DNA of 64,000 bases from Spiroplasma phoeniceum P40. Lineage in GTDB: Bacteria; Bacillota_I; Bacilli_A; Mycoplasmatales; Mycoplasmataceae. Position numbers and translations under genes: made by a program. Shown here one piece after another: positions 26,501 to 37,121 of the stretch. The stretch's first letter is position 1. Each line of letters begins with the position of its first letter. The stretch spans positions 1,116,001 to 1,180,000 of the forward strand of contig NZ_CP031088.1 in assembly GCF_003339775.1 (NCBI RefSeq), written 5' to 3'. The notes under the pieces were generated by a model. That model ran no database searches. It was not told the origin of the DNA and saw nothing but the letters and a program-made list of their open reading frames with translations.

Positions 26501-27314
26501 CAAACAAAATACTTTTCAATTACTCTATTTATGTGAGACTATTGGAATTACACGGTCAAATTATTATCGTTATTTACAAGCAAAAACTTCATTAATAAAA
26601 GCCGATGAAGGAATTATTACCCTTATTCAAAATGAAAAACTCAATAACAAATTTCTTAATTCCCATGGAATAAGAAGATGAAAAATTTATCTATTTAAGA
26701 AATTCAATCTCGTTATTAACAAAAAACGTCTTCAACGAATCTTTAAGGAACATAGAATTATCCCTTTCTACTGAAAAAATCGTTCCCGTCATATTAAAAA
26801 ATCATTAAGTCAAACAAACAAAAATAATTTACTAAAATGTAAATTTAACCAATTGAAACCAAATCAAGTATTAAGGACTGATGTAGCTGTCATTAAAAAT
26901 AATCATACTGAAAAATCCAATTTAATTTCATTCATTGATTTAGCAACAAGAAAAGTAATTGCTTATACAATGTCAGATTCAATGACAACTTCAGTATTAA
27001 TAAAAACTTTATTAAAATCAATAGCAACAGTTTCAAATAAAAAAGATCTGAAGAAATTAATAATTCATTCAGATCAAGACTCAATTTATACTGCTACAGA
27101 ATACATTGAATTCTGTAGAAAATATAAATTTAAAATAAGTTACTCAGCAATAAATACTCCAGCTGATAATGCTGTGCAAGAAAGTTTCCAAGCTAGATTA
27201 AAGTGTGAAACCTTCTATAACAATTATAATACGCAAAATAAAATAAAATACATAATTATTATTAAAAAATATATTGAATTTTATAATACAACTACGGTAT
27301 CATTAAATAAATAA
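26496..27314 (+). CDS. IS3-family (IS150-like) transposase OrfB, probably incomplete element
   Basis: A 272-residue OrfB with the HTH_21-like start ITRSNYYRYLQ, the NSHGIRRW segment, and the DDE core: VLRTDVAVI (D), IIHSDQDSIYT (D), ADNAVQESFQARLK (E). The C-terminus ends early (FYNTTTVSLNK) compared with relatives that continue through a YN..R....L motif. No orfA is present upstream, so normal OrfAB expression by frameshift is impossible here. TGTCCTATTTAATGGG at 27330-27345 looks like the right end of the element. No matching left end is found before 26496. Confidence 0.8.
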
Positions 27315-27353
27315 AATTTTGTCCTATTTAATGGGCACACTCCCTAATAAAAA

Positions 27354-28553
27354 TTATTTTCTCATAAGAGATTTAATTGTTCCATCTACTGTTGATTTTA
27401 AAGTTAATTCATAAATTATAGTATCATTTTGCTGATGAGGAAAAACTAATATAATTTCATATTCAATTCTATTATCTATAATTCGATCACCAACTTGATA
27501 AATAGATTTTATTTCAAGGGAATTATTTTGTTCATTATCGGTATAATCATAATTATTTAGATTAAAACCAACCTTCTCACGAAATGTTTGATTTTCTATT
27601 ATTGTTGGGTCATCAAATTTTAGCGAAAAAGTATTAATTTCTTCATTATTTTGTTCTTTATCTTCAATTTTATCTTGTTCTAATTCAGTTTGAATTTTTT
27701 TTCGATCAAAAATTGCACTTAATGAAAGTTTCTTTTCATTTTTTGATTCAGATAACATTTCTGTTGACAAAAATTGTTGCGTTGGAAAATTATTAACAAA
27801 ATTTTCATCACGTTTTGGCATAATATACTCTGTAGGATTAACTAAACTCTTTGGGCGTTCAATACCACTAGTTATTTGTTCTAATTCATCTTGATTAATA
27901 ATGTTTGAATTTTGATGCCGTGATGTTTGCTTTGCTTGAATAAGTTTTAAATCTTGGCTTTGATAATCAACTGGATTATCGTTCATTTTAGTCAAAGTTG
28001 GAGCAACTGGTTTTGGCGTAATTATTCCAGTAATTTTTTTTAATGTCTTAACATCTTTATGCAATTTAATTAAATATTCTTGAATTTGATTCATATTTGT
28101 TTTTAAATCACCTAAGAGTTGCCCATCATTATTACCTGATGAACTTTCTGATTTTAATGTTGGTATTTTTTGTTTTAATAAAAACACTAAAATACTAATA
28201 AAAAAACCTAAAACACAAACTGGAATCATTACTACTAAGAAAAAATAACCAATTTGATATAAAAGAATAACATTTGCGGCAAAAACTTCGCCAGCAGCAT
28301 TTTTAATTTGCATTGTAAAAATAAAATTAAAACCATATTGTATGATAAAAAACACGTATGGAAAATTTTGAACACCTTTTTCAACACCAAAACCACTAGT
28401 ACCAACTAATCCTAATTGATGATTATTCGAAAGAATATAATAAATTTCTTTACCGGCAATAATAATTAGTAACAATGATAAGAATAGAAACAAAAGCATG
28501 AAAATAAAAAATATAAGAATAAAAATTTGTGTTTTTGTTAATTTTGTTTTCAT
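27354..28553 (-). CDS. unknown membrane protein with a long charged C-terminal domain
   Basis: 399 residues without UGA codons. Two hydrophobic segments (residues about 10-32 and 98-127, the second FFLVVMIPVCVLGFFISILV) anchor it. Residues 140-399 are cytoplasmic or surface, rich in Glu, Asn, Gln and Lys, with a short predicted coiled-coil (LKTNMNQIQEYLIKLHKDVK) and a compact end (YQVGDRIIDNRIEYEIILV). No known domain is recognised. It starts 5 bases after the pepP stop, so it is the second gene of that operon. Confidence 0.75.
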   Translation of the reverse strand: MKTKLTKTQIFILIFFIFMLLFLFLSLLLIIIAGKEIYYILSNNHQLGLVGTSGFGVEKGVQNFPYVFFIIQYGFNFIFTMQIKNAAGEVFAANVILLYQIGYFFLVVMIPVCVLGFFISILVFLLKQKIPTLKSESSSGNNDGQLLGDLKTNMNQIQEYLIKLHKDVKTLKKITGIITPKPVAPTLTKMNDNPVDYQSQDLKLIQAKQTSRHQNSNIINQDELEQITSGIERPKSLVNPTEYIMPKRDENFVNNFPTQQFLSTEMLSESKNEKKLSLSAIFDRKKIQTELEQDKIEDKEQNNEEINTFSLKFDDPTIIENQTFREKVGFNLNNYDYTDNEQNNSLEIKSIYQVGDRIIDNRIEYEIILVFPHQQNDTIIYELTLKSTVDGTIKSLMRK

Positions 28554-28557
28554 TAGC

Positions 28558-29652
28558 TTAAATTAAAATTAATTCACGTTTTGCTTCTGTTAAAAGATGA
28601 AATCCATTTTCGGTGACTAAAATATCATCTTCAATTCGAACACCACCTAAATCAGGAATATAAATTCCTGGCTCAACAGTAATAACCATTCCTGGTTCTA
28701 ATAAGACATCGCAAAATGGTGATACGCGAGGAAATTCATGGATTTCAATCCCAACCCCATGCCCTGTTGAATGTGTAAAATATTCGCCATAACCTTTACT
28801 TATGATATAATCACGACAAATTTTATCAATCATTGCTGTTGTAACGCCCGGTTTAATTGCATGAATTCCTAAACTTTGTGCTTCATAAACAACATCATAA
28901 ATTTCTAACATTTTATATGATGGTGTTCCTAACCCAATTGTTCGTGTTGTATCAGAACAATAACCATCATAAATACAACCAAAATCAATTGTAATTAATT
29001 CATTATTCGCAATTTTTTTAGCAGTTGCACGTCCATGTGGCAATGCTCCTCGTCATCCAGAAGCGACAATTGTATCAAAACTAGGTTTATCAGCACCAGC
29101 TTCAACAAAACTATTAATAATAATTTGTTCAACTTGGCGTTCTGTCATTCCAACTTTAATTTTGTTAATAACATTATTAATTGCAATATCACCAATTGCA
29201 CATGCTTGCTTTAAAGCTTCAATCTCAGAATTTGTTTTAATTGCTCGTAATTTTGAGAAATCAACTGGTTTTAAAGTAACGGATGATAAATTTGGTGTTA
29301 AATTTTGATAAGTCAAATATGTTAAGTAATCACTTTCAAAAGCTAAAGTTTTGACCTTGTTTTTAACCAAATCACTTTGCAACATTCCAAAAAAGCCACC
29401 AGGATGATTGGTTGTCATTTCAATAACATTTGTAACATTTTTTGCTTCCTTCTTACCAGCAGTAATATATCGCCCATCTAAATACAAGATTGATTCAGTT
29501 TTTGTGAATAACAAATAACCTTCGGAAGAAGCAAATTCAGATAATCAAAAACGGTTAACGGTTGAATGAAATAAAATCCCATCAACTTGATATTTTTCTA
29601 AATAGTGCTCTAATTTTGCTTTTTTATCTAATTTTACTTTAACATATTCCAT
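28558..29652 (-). CDS. pepP: Xaa-Pro aminopeptidase-like M24B metallopeptidase
   Basis: The enzyme removes N-terminal residues preceding proline. 364 residues: an N-terminal creatinase-like domain (to about 125) and the pita-bread catalytic domain. Metal ligands are visible: Asp about 223 and 234 in TIDFG...YCSDTTRT, the His in HSTGHGVGIEIHE, the Glu in TVEPGIYIPDLG and in GVRIEDDILVT. I prefer ATG at 29652 (MEYVKVKL), 10 bases after AGGAG. ATG at 29658 is only 4 bases from it. One UGA Trp (GWRGALPHG) falls mid-gene. Confidence 0.92.
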
Positions 29653-29718
29653 TAACATTATTCTCCTTTTCTTCTCTATAAATTTAACTCTTATTTTTTC
29701 ATAATACAAGGATATTTC

Positions 29719-31497
29719 TTAATTAATTAAGTTTCTTAAAATTTCTTCAAGATTATTTATCTCTTTTTTAATTAAACCATTTTCATAACCATAATGTGAA
29801 ATTGTTGCATTATGATTAATTAATAAATCAATAATCTTCGCATATAAACCAGTTTCTTTGATAACTTCTTCAAAAATAATAATTTGTTGATATTTTTCCA
29901 TGTTAATTTGTTTTATCATTTCTCTATCAACTGGATTAATAAAGCGAGCATTAATAACATTAATTTTTTTTGTTTCTAATTTTGTGATAACTGTTTTTGC
30001 TTTAATTACATTATTCCCATATGTGATTAATAAAATTCGCGCTTTAGGATTTTTAATAACATATTCTCACTGTCCAACTGAGAATGCTACTGACAAAACT
30101 TGCTGCGTAATTCCCCCTTTTGGATAACGAATAAAAAAAGGATCTTTTTTATTAATTAAAGCTAACTTTAATAACTGATCAAACTCACCACTAGTTGCTG
30201 GTTGACTAATAATTGGTAAATCACCCATACTATTTAAAAACCCAATATCATAAATTCCATGGTGACTATCCCCATCTGCAAGTGCTAAACTAGCTCGGTC
30301 AATTAAAAAAACAACTGGCAAATGATTACGAACAACATCATGTAAAACTTGATCATAAGTTCGTTGTAAAAAACTAGCATACATATTCACAATTACTTTT
30401 TGATGATCTAAAGCAAAACCAGCAGCTAAGGTCACAGCGTGTTCCTCTGCTAAACCAACATCCAAACAATATTGCGGATTTTGAAGCATAAATTCTTCTA
30501 AATGAACTGAAGCTTGCATTGCAGCAGAAATAAAATAAAATTTTTCTGATGCTGTTTGAAATACTTTTTCCAACGTTTTTGCAACATAATAACTTCATTC
30601 ATTATGTTTATTATCAGTTAAACTATAAGAATGATATTTCTCTTCTTCTGCTTGGGTTAACCCATAACCATAACCTTTTTTTGTTTTAAGGTGCAGAACA
30701 ACACTTGCATTTCGTTTTTTTGCTTGACGAAGACTTTTTGCTAATTTACGAAAATTATGGCCATCCACTGTCCCAATATAATCTAAATTAAAACCAGCAA
30801 ATAACCATGGAATTGCAAAACTACGAATAATTTTTTCAACTAATAGGTGGCCTAATCATAATAATGTTAATGGGGGAATATAACGTAAAACTTTTGCAAC
30901 TTTACTAGCACTACGATATAGTCATCCAGTTCGAACTTTACTAACTGTTGTATGTAAAATATTAACATTTTTAGAAATACTCATTCCATTATCATTTAAA
31001 ATAACAATAATTTTATTGGAAATTGTTCCTAAATAAGTTAAAGCTTCTAAAGTTAAACCATTAGTAAATGCTGCATCCCCGATCACACAAATAATATTAT
31101 TATATTTTTGATTATAACTATAAGCAATTGCTGTAGATAAACCAGTTCCCGCATGGCCATTAGAAAGATGATCATATTTACTTTCGTTAATATGTTGAAA
31201 AGCCGCTAAGCCATCAGGTAAGCGAATCGTTGAAAAATGTGCTTTACGATCAGTTAAAATTTTATAAGCATAAGTTTGATGACCAGTATCAAAAATAATC
31301 AAATCATTATTGTCAATGTCAAAAGTTTTTAATAAACTAATTGTTAATTCAACTGCCCCTAAATTACTAGCTAAATGTCCCCCATTTTTGGTAACTGTTT
31401 CAATAATAATACGACGAACATCCGCTGCTAATTCAATTAAAGCTTTTGTTTTTAAATTTTTTAAATCAGTATGATGCTGATAATCTTGTAATTTCAT
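29719..31497 (-). CDS. dxs: 1-deoxy-D-xylulose-5-phosphate synthase
   Basis: Dxs joins pyruvate and glyceraldehyde-3-phosphate, the first step of the MEP isoprenoid pathway, with thiamine diphosphate. The 592-residue frame shows HLASNLGAVELTI, FDTGHQTYAYKIL, the cofactor motif IGDAAFTNG...LNDNGMS, DVGLAEEHAVTLAAGFA, and DGDSHHGIYDIGFL. It is about 30 residues shorter than the usual 620 but all blocks are present. The frame is intact across UGA codons. Its start is 14 bases after the stop of the gene at 31511, making an operon with xseA and xseB. Confidence 0.95.
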
Positions 31498-31510
31498 CTT
31501 TTAACCCCAC

Positions 31511-32185
31511 TTAATACTTTTGTAAAAAATAATTAATTTGTTGAACAAAATTATTGAAATATAATGGTGTAATTTTTCCAATCAAATAATGACAGTAAGC
31601 TGTTACATCTAATTTTATTTTATAAATTTCAACATTACTACTATCCTTTAATAACTTTCTCATTACTGTTAAATTAATTAAAAAAACAAGATAATAACCA
31701 TAATTAAAATATAATTCATGATTTGGAAGGTTAACAAAAGGTTGATAAAAAACATTAGCAATAAAATTATAAAGTAAATTAAAATTATAATACATCTTAA
31801 TTTTTGAATTTATAATGTCATTATTTGCAAAAATTATTTCCTCATAATTATCATCTAGGTAATTAACAAAAATTTTGCTTTTTAATTCCTTAATTACTTT
31901 TAAAATTTGTTCTTGTTCACGTTTTACACCGGTATGACGAATATATTGCATATGATAATAAATTAAAACTAATTTAATTAAAATAATACTATCAAAATAT
32001 TCTTGCTCATCTAAATTATTTAATCGTAATAAATAAACAAAATTTTTAATTAAAATATCTTTTTCATCAAAAGTTTTAAAATCTTTTAAAATCACCCGAC
32101 TTAATTTTAACTCATGCAATTTTTTTCAAATTTTAATATTATTTTTTTTAACTCAGCCACTACGTTCAAAAATTTGCCCTGCCAT
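31511..32185 (-). CDS. unknown protein between xseB and dxs
   Basis: A 224-residue protein, MAGQIFERSGWVKK at the start, rich in Leu, Ile, Tyr, Asn and Lys. It looks largely helical with no clear signal peptide. It lies 7 bases after the xseB stop and 14 bases before dxs, inside a tight operon. No domain recognised. Reads through two UGA codons near the N-terminus, so ATG at 32185 rather than an internal start is right. Confidence 0.75.
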
Positions 32186-32191
32186 AATAAA

Positions 32192-32413
32192 TTATTCTTC
32201 ATCAACTTTAAAATCAGTTGGGTTATTATCCTTAACAATTTTAGTGACTTTATCTTTAATATCTTGTAATTTAGTTTCCGCTAATTTTGTTAATTTAATG
32301 CCCGTTTCAAAAGCATCAATTGCTTGATCTAATGGCAATTGATTATTTTCTAAATAATTAACAATTTGCTTTAATTGTTCTAAAATTTGTTCAAATGATT
32401 TATTATTTGTCAT
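32192..32413 (-). CDS. xseB: exodeoxyribonuclease VII small subunit
   Basis: The 73-residue protein is all helix and binds XseA to form exonuclease VII. The core FEQILEQLKQIVNYLENNQLP then LDQAIDAFETGIKL is characteristic. ATG at 32413 overlaps the xseA stop by 11 bases, which suggests translational coupling. Longer in-frame starts upstream lie inside xseA. Confidence 0.92.
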   Translation of the reverse strand: MTNNKSFEQILEQLKQIVNYLENNQLPLDQAIDAFETGIKLTKLAETKLQDIKDKVTKIVKDNNPTDFKVDEE

Positions 32414-33695
32414 TTTTTTCACCATCCTTATTAATTGCTTGTACAATTGATTGAATAATTCCATCTTGCACACGTGTCATTATTATATCATTATTCTGAA
32501 CATCATTGGTTGCTGATATCACATTTTTATTTTCATTGTAAGTAATACTATAACCACGAGTTAATGTTTTTAAAGGACTTAATAAGTCTAATTTACTTAT
32601 TAAATTATTTTTATTATGTTCAATTGTTAAAATTTGTTGTTGAATTGTTCATACTAATTTTTGATAATAATTTTGAATCATATTTTTATTTGCTATAAAG
32701 AATGTTTCTTGTAAAACATTAAACTGCTTTAATAATAATTGATAAGAATGCTCAGATTGTGTATATAATGCTTGGGGGTTTGTTAAAACATAACTATTTT
32801 TTAATTCGCTTAGTTTATCTTGCATCTTATCAACTTTGCCTTTAATAAGATTAATTAAATGACGGCTTTGTTGTTGCAAATAATTAACTAATTCTTTCTT
32901 ATCAGGTGTTGCTAATTCAGCCGCCGCCGTTGGTGTCGGTGCTTGTAAATCACTAACAAAATCAGCTAAAGTAAAATCAATTTCATGACCAACAGCTGAA
33001 ATAACTGGGATAGTTGCTTGATAAATTGCTTCAACAACTTCAAGTTCATTAAAAGCTCATAAATCTTCAATGCTGCCCCCACCACGACCAACAATTAATG
33101 TATCAAGCTGCGGAGTAAATGCCTGTGCTGCCTTAATTTTTGCTCGAATATCATGTTTTGCGTCACTTCCTTGCACTAAACTTGGAAATAAATAAATGTT
33201 TGCTTGGGGAAAACGGCGATGAATTGTAGTAATAATATCACGAATCGCAGCACCAGTTGGAGCTGTTATTACACCAATATTATTTGGAAAACGTGGAATT
33301 GGTTTTTTTAAAGATTGATCAAACCAACCTTTTTTACTTAATTCTTGTTTTAAGGCTTCATATTTTAAAAACAAAGTACCAACACCTTGTAAAGATAAAG
33401 TAACTACTTGTAAACTATATGTTCCTTGCGGCTCATATACTTTAATAGAACCTGTTGCAATAATTTTTAAACCTTCTTTTAATTTAAATTGTAAGTTTTT
33501 TGCATTAAACGAAAACATAATTGCCCGAATTTGGGCTTTTTCATCTTTGATTGTAAAATAAACATGTCCTGAAGAGTGATTTGTAATATTAGAAATTTCT
33601 CCTTGTAGAGAAATATTAATTAAATTTGGTTCTTGTTCAATTATTGTTTTTAAAAAATAATTAATTTCACTAACTGTATAAATATTTTTACTCAT
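32403..33695 (-). CDS. xseA: exodeoxyribonuclease VII large subunit
   Basis: XseA cuts single-stranded DNA from either end, with XseB. The 430-residue protein has the OB-fold ([20 protein letters not shown]), the catalytic core with [19 protein letters not shown] and [30 protein letters not shown], then a coiled-coil region and the closing LTRGYSI motif. ATG at 33695 follows GGAGGGGAAA. It is the first gene of the operon xseA, xseB, unknown, dxs. Confidence 0.95.
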
Positions 33696-33757
33696 TTTCC
33701 CCTCCATTATTAATATCTTCCAATTAATAATATCATTGAAACAATAAAATAATTAAA

Positions 33758-33796
33758 AAAGAAATGTTATTAAAGTAACAACATTTCTTTTTTTCA
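33758..33796 (-). terminator. terminator of the FNT gene
   Basis: AAAGAAATGTT and AACATTTCTTT pair around an 11-base loop. It lies between the FNT stop (33804) and the xseA promoter region. The stem also has T on the plus side. Confidence 0.75.
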
Positions 33797-33803
33797 AAAG
33801 CAA

Positions 33804-34664
33804 TTAAAGTGTTAATTTTTCTTTTACATCTTTTTGATAAATAAAATAATATAAAAATGGTAAGAAAATTCCTCCACTTAAGAAATTCCCAATTAAAGTT
33901 GGTAATTGAACATTATAAGCAAATTTTCCAAAATCTGCTCAACCACCACTTGTTCAAAATTTTAAAAATGGTTGTAAAAATCATAAATATGAATTAGCAA
34001 CTACATGCGAAAATCCAGAAATTGCAAAAGCCATAATAATTAAATTTACAACAAAGAATTTAGCAACGGCTGTTTTAGTTGTATGTGCAGCATAAATCGA
34101 ACCAGCAACTAAAAAGTTACATAAAATGGCACTCCCAAAGTTTTCTCATCATTTGTGTTCTAATTTTCCATTAATTAAGATTACCGCATTATTATAAAAA
34201 TCAGTTTCAGAACCAGGCATATGATTTAAAAAACCAGCTCAAGTTGTTAAACAAGCCATCACTAAACAACCTAGGAAATTACCACTTAAAACAATAAATA
34301 AATTACTAACAAATCTTCCAACATTTAATTGTTTTTTAAAAACAACAATTAATGCTAAAGAATTTGATGTAAACATTTCTCCCCCAAGAAAAACAATCAT
34401 TGTAATTGCAACAGTAAAGACAAGACCAAATACTAAACTTTTTAAACCAATTGGGATATTATATCAATTTCCCTTTATTGCCGTAATTGCAGCAATATAA
34501 CCAAATCCAATAAATAAACCAGCGGCTAAACCCATTAAAAAGGTTTTATAAAATGGACTATTTCCTTTTTTTAACGCATACTTATAAATATTTACAAAAC
34601 TATCCTCATTGCTATAACTATCGGAATTATCTACTTTTTCTTCTTTTTTAATTTCGTCCCTCAT
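33804..34664 (-). CDS. formate/nitrite transporter family channel
   Basis: A 286-residue FNT protein with six membrane helices after a 40-residue acidic cytoplasmic N-terminus. Visible family landmarks are KTFLMGLAAGLFIGFGYIAA, GGEMFTSNSLAL, WGGNF-like ENFGSAILCNFLVAG, and FAISGFSHVVANSYL. FNT pores are pentamers that export small weak acids such as formate or lactate. In a fermenting mollicute lactate or formate release is the likely role. GGAGAAAAA precedes ATG at 34664. Confidence 0.88.
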
Positions 34665-34900
34665 TTTTTCTCCTCTTTTTCACATTTTATTTCTCTATAA
34701 ATAATACTTTATTATTCTATCATAAAAAATAAAAACCTAAATATAATCTAAACTTAAAATAATTAATAACCAGTATTTTTAAATAGGCATCCTGTACGAT
34801 GAACCCGTAAAAAAGAAACTCTTGTTAGAGTTGTTTTTTATTTGAAAAACAACTTTTGAAAAACAACTTAATAGCAGAGTGGGACAGTTATTTAAAATAA

Positions 34901-35194
34901 CTAAGTGTTTTTTCCACATAGGCGGTCTAGCCCAGCGGTAATCAGCCCAGAAATAATAGACGCTTTAACAAGCGATAGTCGTACAAAACGATGAGTTAAA
35001 TTATATAATGCTTGTCCAGCATTAGGTAAATAAGCAACTTGTTCAGCAGTTGCTGTTGCATATTGCATAATACTTGCATATTCATTATATAAAGGTCCAC
35101 ACAATAAAGCATTAACCATATCAACATACGCTTTTTGATCTGTTGTATTACCTTCTAATGTAAAAGGTACTTGTGGCACATTAATTGTTGCCAT
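34901..35194 (-). pseudogene. truncated major capsid gene (first unit)
   Basis: The first 68 codons match the capsid gene at 46049-46921 almost exactly (MATINVPQVPFTLEGNTTDQ...). After LTHR the frame enters unrelated DNA (VRLSLVKASIISGL...) and ends at 34901. The break is at about 34989. The product would be a 97-residue fragment and cannot be a working capsid protein. Confidence 0.85.
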
Positions 35195-35209
35195 AATTTT
35201 CACTCCTTA

Positions 35210-35671
35210 TTATCTAAGGTTTTTAAGTGTGAAATCAGTTAATTTTTTAATTTCATCAGTTGTATATGCACCTTTTTCTTTAATAGTTTAAATTTCATCA
35301 TTTTTATTTTCAATAGATTTTTCAATCATATCTTTAATAAAATTAGTTGGTGAAAATGATTGTTGTTCTTGCACAAACAAATCAGTTTTTAATTCTTTTA
35401 AAGTTTGCATTCTTTCAGTTAAAGAATTACCACTAACTTTATCTAAATTAGTTTTAATATCTTCAATTTTAGTAGATGGAATATCTTTAAATGCTTTTAA
35501 TTCATCTAATTCATTAGCAGCTTTTAAATATTCTTCTTTTGAAATAGTATCTGTTCTTTTTTGCAAACTTTCTCTAATTTGTTTCGCTTCATTATTAAAT
35601 TCATTTAATATATTATCTGCTATTTCAGCACTTAAACCTTGTTCTATTAATTGTTCTTTTGTAATTGCCAT
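35210..35671 (-). pseudogene. scaffold-like gene with a nonsense mutation (first unit)
   Basis: Copy of the gene at 46937-47398. It carries GAA to TAA at 35288, cutting the product to 127 of 153 residues, and several substitutions. A long T run (18 bases) upstream of ATG at 35671 disrupts the leader. The homology continues to the original stop at 35210. Confidence 0.8.
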
Positions 35672-35869
35672 TTTTATAAACCTCTTTTTTTTTTTTTTTT
35701 TATTCTTGTCCGATTAACAAGTCAGCATAAACTCTTTTTAAGGCGGAAAGCTTAAACCGGAAATACGCTTTTTAAACAAAAGATTAAACCATTAACTTTA
35801 TTTTACACTATTATTTTAAAAATACAATACTTTTTATATACAAATACTAAACAAATAACATAAAAGTGT

Positions 35870-35875
35870 TATAAT
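35870..35875 (+). promoter_or_regulatory. -10 box of the small prophage gene
   Basis: TATAAT within GTGTTATAATAAAG, 22 bases before ATG at 35898. The same box exists in the second unit at about 47590, although that gene is deleted there. Confidence 0.5.
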
Positions 35876-35897
35876 AAAGTTGAAAAGAGGTAATAAA

Positions 35898-36122
35898 ATG
35901 ACATTTTTAGATTTTTTAAATGAAATTAATATGAAAAGTAATTTAGTTATTTGTTTTAATAATAAACAGTATAAATTTAGTAAAAAAGAATATTTTAAAA
36001 GAGATAAATTTAATAATATTAATTTTTTATTATATATACCGGATTTAGATAAATGTAAAATTGCTGATATTGAATTTCTAACCAAAGAATGAAATAACAA
36101 TTTAAAAATTACATTAGTATAA
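35898..36122 (+). CDS. small prophage protein, unknown
   Basis: 74 residues, MTFLDFLNEINMKSNLV start, AGAGGT 8 bases upstream, one UGA Trp near the end (KEWNNNLKITLV). No domain recognised. It has its own promoter and terminator. The second prophage unit lacks the gene: its GGTAATAAAATGACATTTTTAG start sequence is joined directly to the tRNA leader, where the same words recur, so it was lost by deletion between short direct repeats. Confidence 0.65.
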
Positions 36123-36126
36123 AAAA

Positions 36127-36152
36127 TCTAGCATTTTTGCTAGACTTTTTTT
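36127..36152 (+). terminator. terminator of the small prophage gene
   Basis: TCTAGCA-TTTT-TGCTAGA followed by CTTTTTTT, 5 bases after the stop. Confidence 0.8.
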
Positions 36153-36155
36153 ACT

Positions 36156-36264
36156 TAATTTCATAATTCTCATAAATTTTTATACATTCTTCTTTTGAAA
36201 TAATTTTGTTTTCCATTAAAATTGAAATGAGGTAAAATAAATGACATTTTTAGTATTTCTATAT
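36156..36264. other. short spacer before the tRNA
   Basis: No ORF. It includes GAGGTAAAATAAATGACATTTTTAG (in two parts) that repeats the start region of the gene at 35898, and then the leader of the tRNA. Confidence 0.4.
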
Positions 36265-36355
36265 GGAACAGTACTCAAATTGGACAAGAGGACATCCTGC
36301 TAAGATGTTAGGTCGGGTAACCGATGTGAGAGTTCGAGTCTCTCCTGTTCCGCCA
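36265..36355 (+). tRNA. tRNA-Ser (GCU), prophage copy 1
   Basis: 91 bases fold as a class II tRNA: acceptor GGAACAG/CTGTTCC, D stem CTC/GAG, anticodon arm ACATC-CTGCTAA-GATGT (anticodon GCT, reads AGC/AGU), long variable arm TCGG-GTAA-CCGA, T arm GAGAG-TTCGAGT-CTCTC, discriminator G and encoded CCA. All stems pair. AGY codons are frequent in AT-rich phage genes. Confidence 0.93.
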
Positions 36356-36488
36356 TTTAACTAGACTTTTTTTACTTAATTTCATAATTATCCAAATAAA
36401 TAATAAATATACTAAACTTAATATATTTAATTGCTAATATGCCCCTTAAAACACGCAATAAAGGTATTTAAAAACAAATATATTTATG

Positions 36489-36790
36489 TATAATATAAAT
36501 TAATCCTCAGCTTAGACTGTTGGAGGCTCGCTTGCTGAAATGCAGGCGTACATATTGGGGCTGTATAGCCCTTTTACTTTATTAATTAATAGAGTTAGTC
36601 CGTATTTTAAAAGTAATAGGCTCAGTGGATTAGTCCAGCTTACTTTATATGGATATCCAAATAAATGTCGGAGAGTGTAGTTCAGAGGCTATCAGGTCTG
36701 ACATAGATGAGCCGTATGGACTTGTCCGCTATCGGTAAGAGCGTAATTTCGTCTCCTCATCTAAAAAAGAGATTTAATATCTCTTTTTTT
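36489..36790 (+). ncRNA. candidate structured RNA 1 with own promoter and terminator
   Basis: A -10 box TATAAT at 36489-36494 is followed by about 270 bases with higher GC than the surroundings, no ORF with a ribosome site, and several hairpins (GGGCT-GTAT-AGCCC at 36558-36572, ATGGATATCCA-like, GGAC-TT-GTCC). It ends at a terminator: AAAGAGAT-TTAAT-ATCTCTTT plus T run, 36766-36788. In the second flanking copy the body is gone but the terminator remains (47834-47859). I cannot match it to a named RNA family. Confidence 0.55.
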
Positions 36791-36828
36791 ATTTAATTGG
36801 CATCGTGTACGATGAAGCGGCAAAAAAG

Positions 36829-36853
36829 CAACTCTTGTTAGAGTTGTTTTTTT
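36829..36853 (+). terminator. hairpin with T run before the small zinc-finger-like gene
   Basis: CAACTC-TTGTTA-GAGTTG followed by seven T. The same element is present at the left edge of the deleted unit (34829-34852). With the upstream GGCATCGTGTACGATGAA it may be a short RNA or an attenuator. Confidence 0.6.
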
Positions 36854-36885
36854 ATTTGAAATAAAACAACTCCTAAAAGGAGGTA

Positions 36886-37119
36886 ATGATAATTAAACAA
36901 CAAAAAATATGTGATGTTAATGATTGTTATAAATTATCATCATTCATCACCGAAGAATTTGTATCAAATAAAGTTTTATGAACTTGTGAAAAACATAGAA
37001 ATTTATTGAATAAAGTAAAAGATAAAACACAAAAGCAATTTTATCAAAAACTAGAAAATTCAAAAATTATCTTTGATTGAGAAACTGGTTTTTTAAAACT
37101 TTGATTTTATAAAACTTAA
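36886..37119 (+). CDS. small Cys/His protein of the prophage
   Basis: 77 residues, AAAAGGAGG just upstream of ATG. The protein has CDVNDC ... CEKH, a C..C/C..H spacing like the related protein at 37681, so it may bind zinc. Reads three UGA codons as Trp. Function unknown. It is framed by the two RNA candidates. Confidence 0.6.
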
Positions 37120-37121
37120 TG

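Larger units (their letters stand above)
34793..36400. mobile_element. internally deleted prophage unit
   Basis: In order this stretch holds GGCATCxTGTACGATGAA plus a hairpin (as at 36799), a sequence like the 5' end of the RNA candidate at 37122 (GCAGAGTGGGAC...AATAACTAAGTG at 34873-34905), an unmatched 75-base GC-richer piece, then fragments of capsid and scaffold genes, a small gene and a tRNA. The full unit that follows has the same order with about 10 kb more between. So this is a tandem copy that lost its middle, probably by one deletion with its junction near 34905-34989. Confidence 0.7.
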
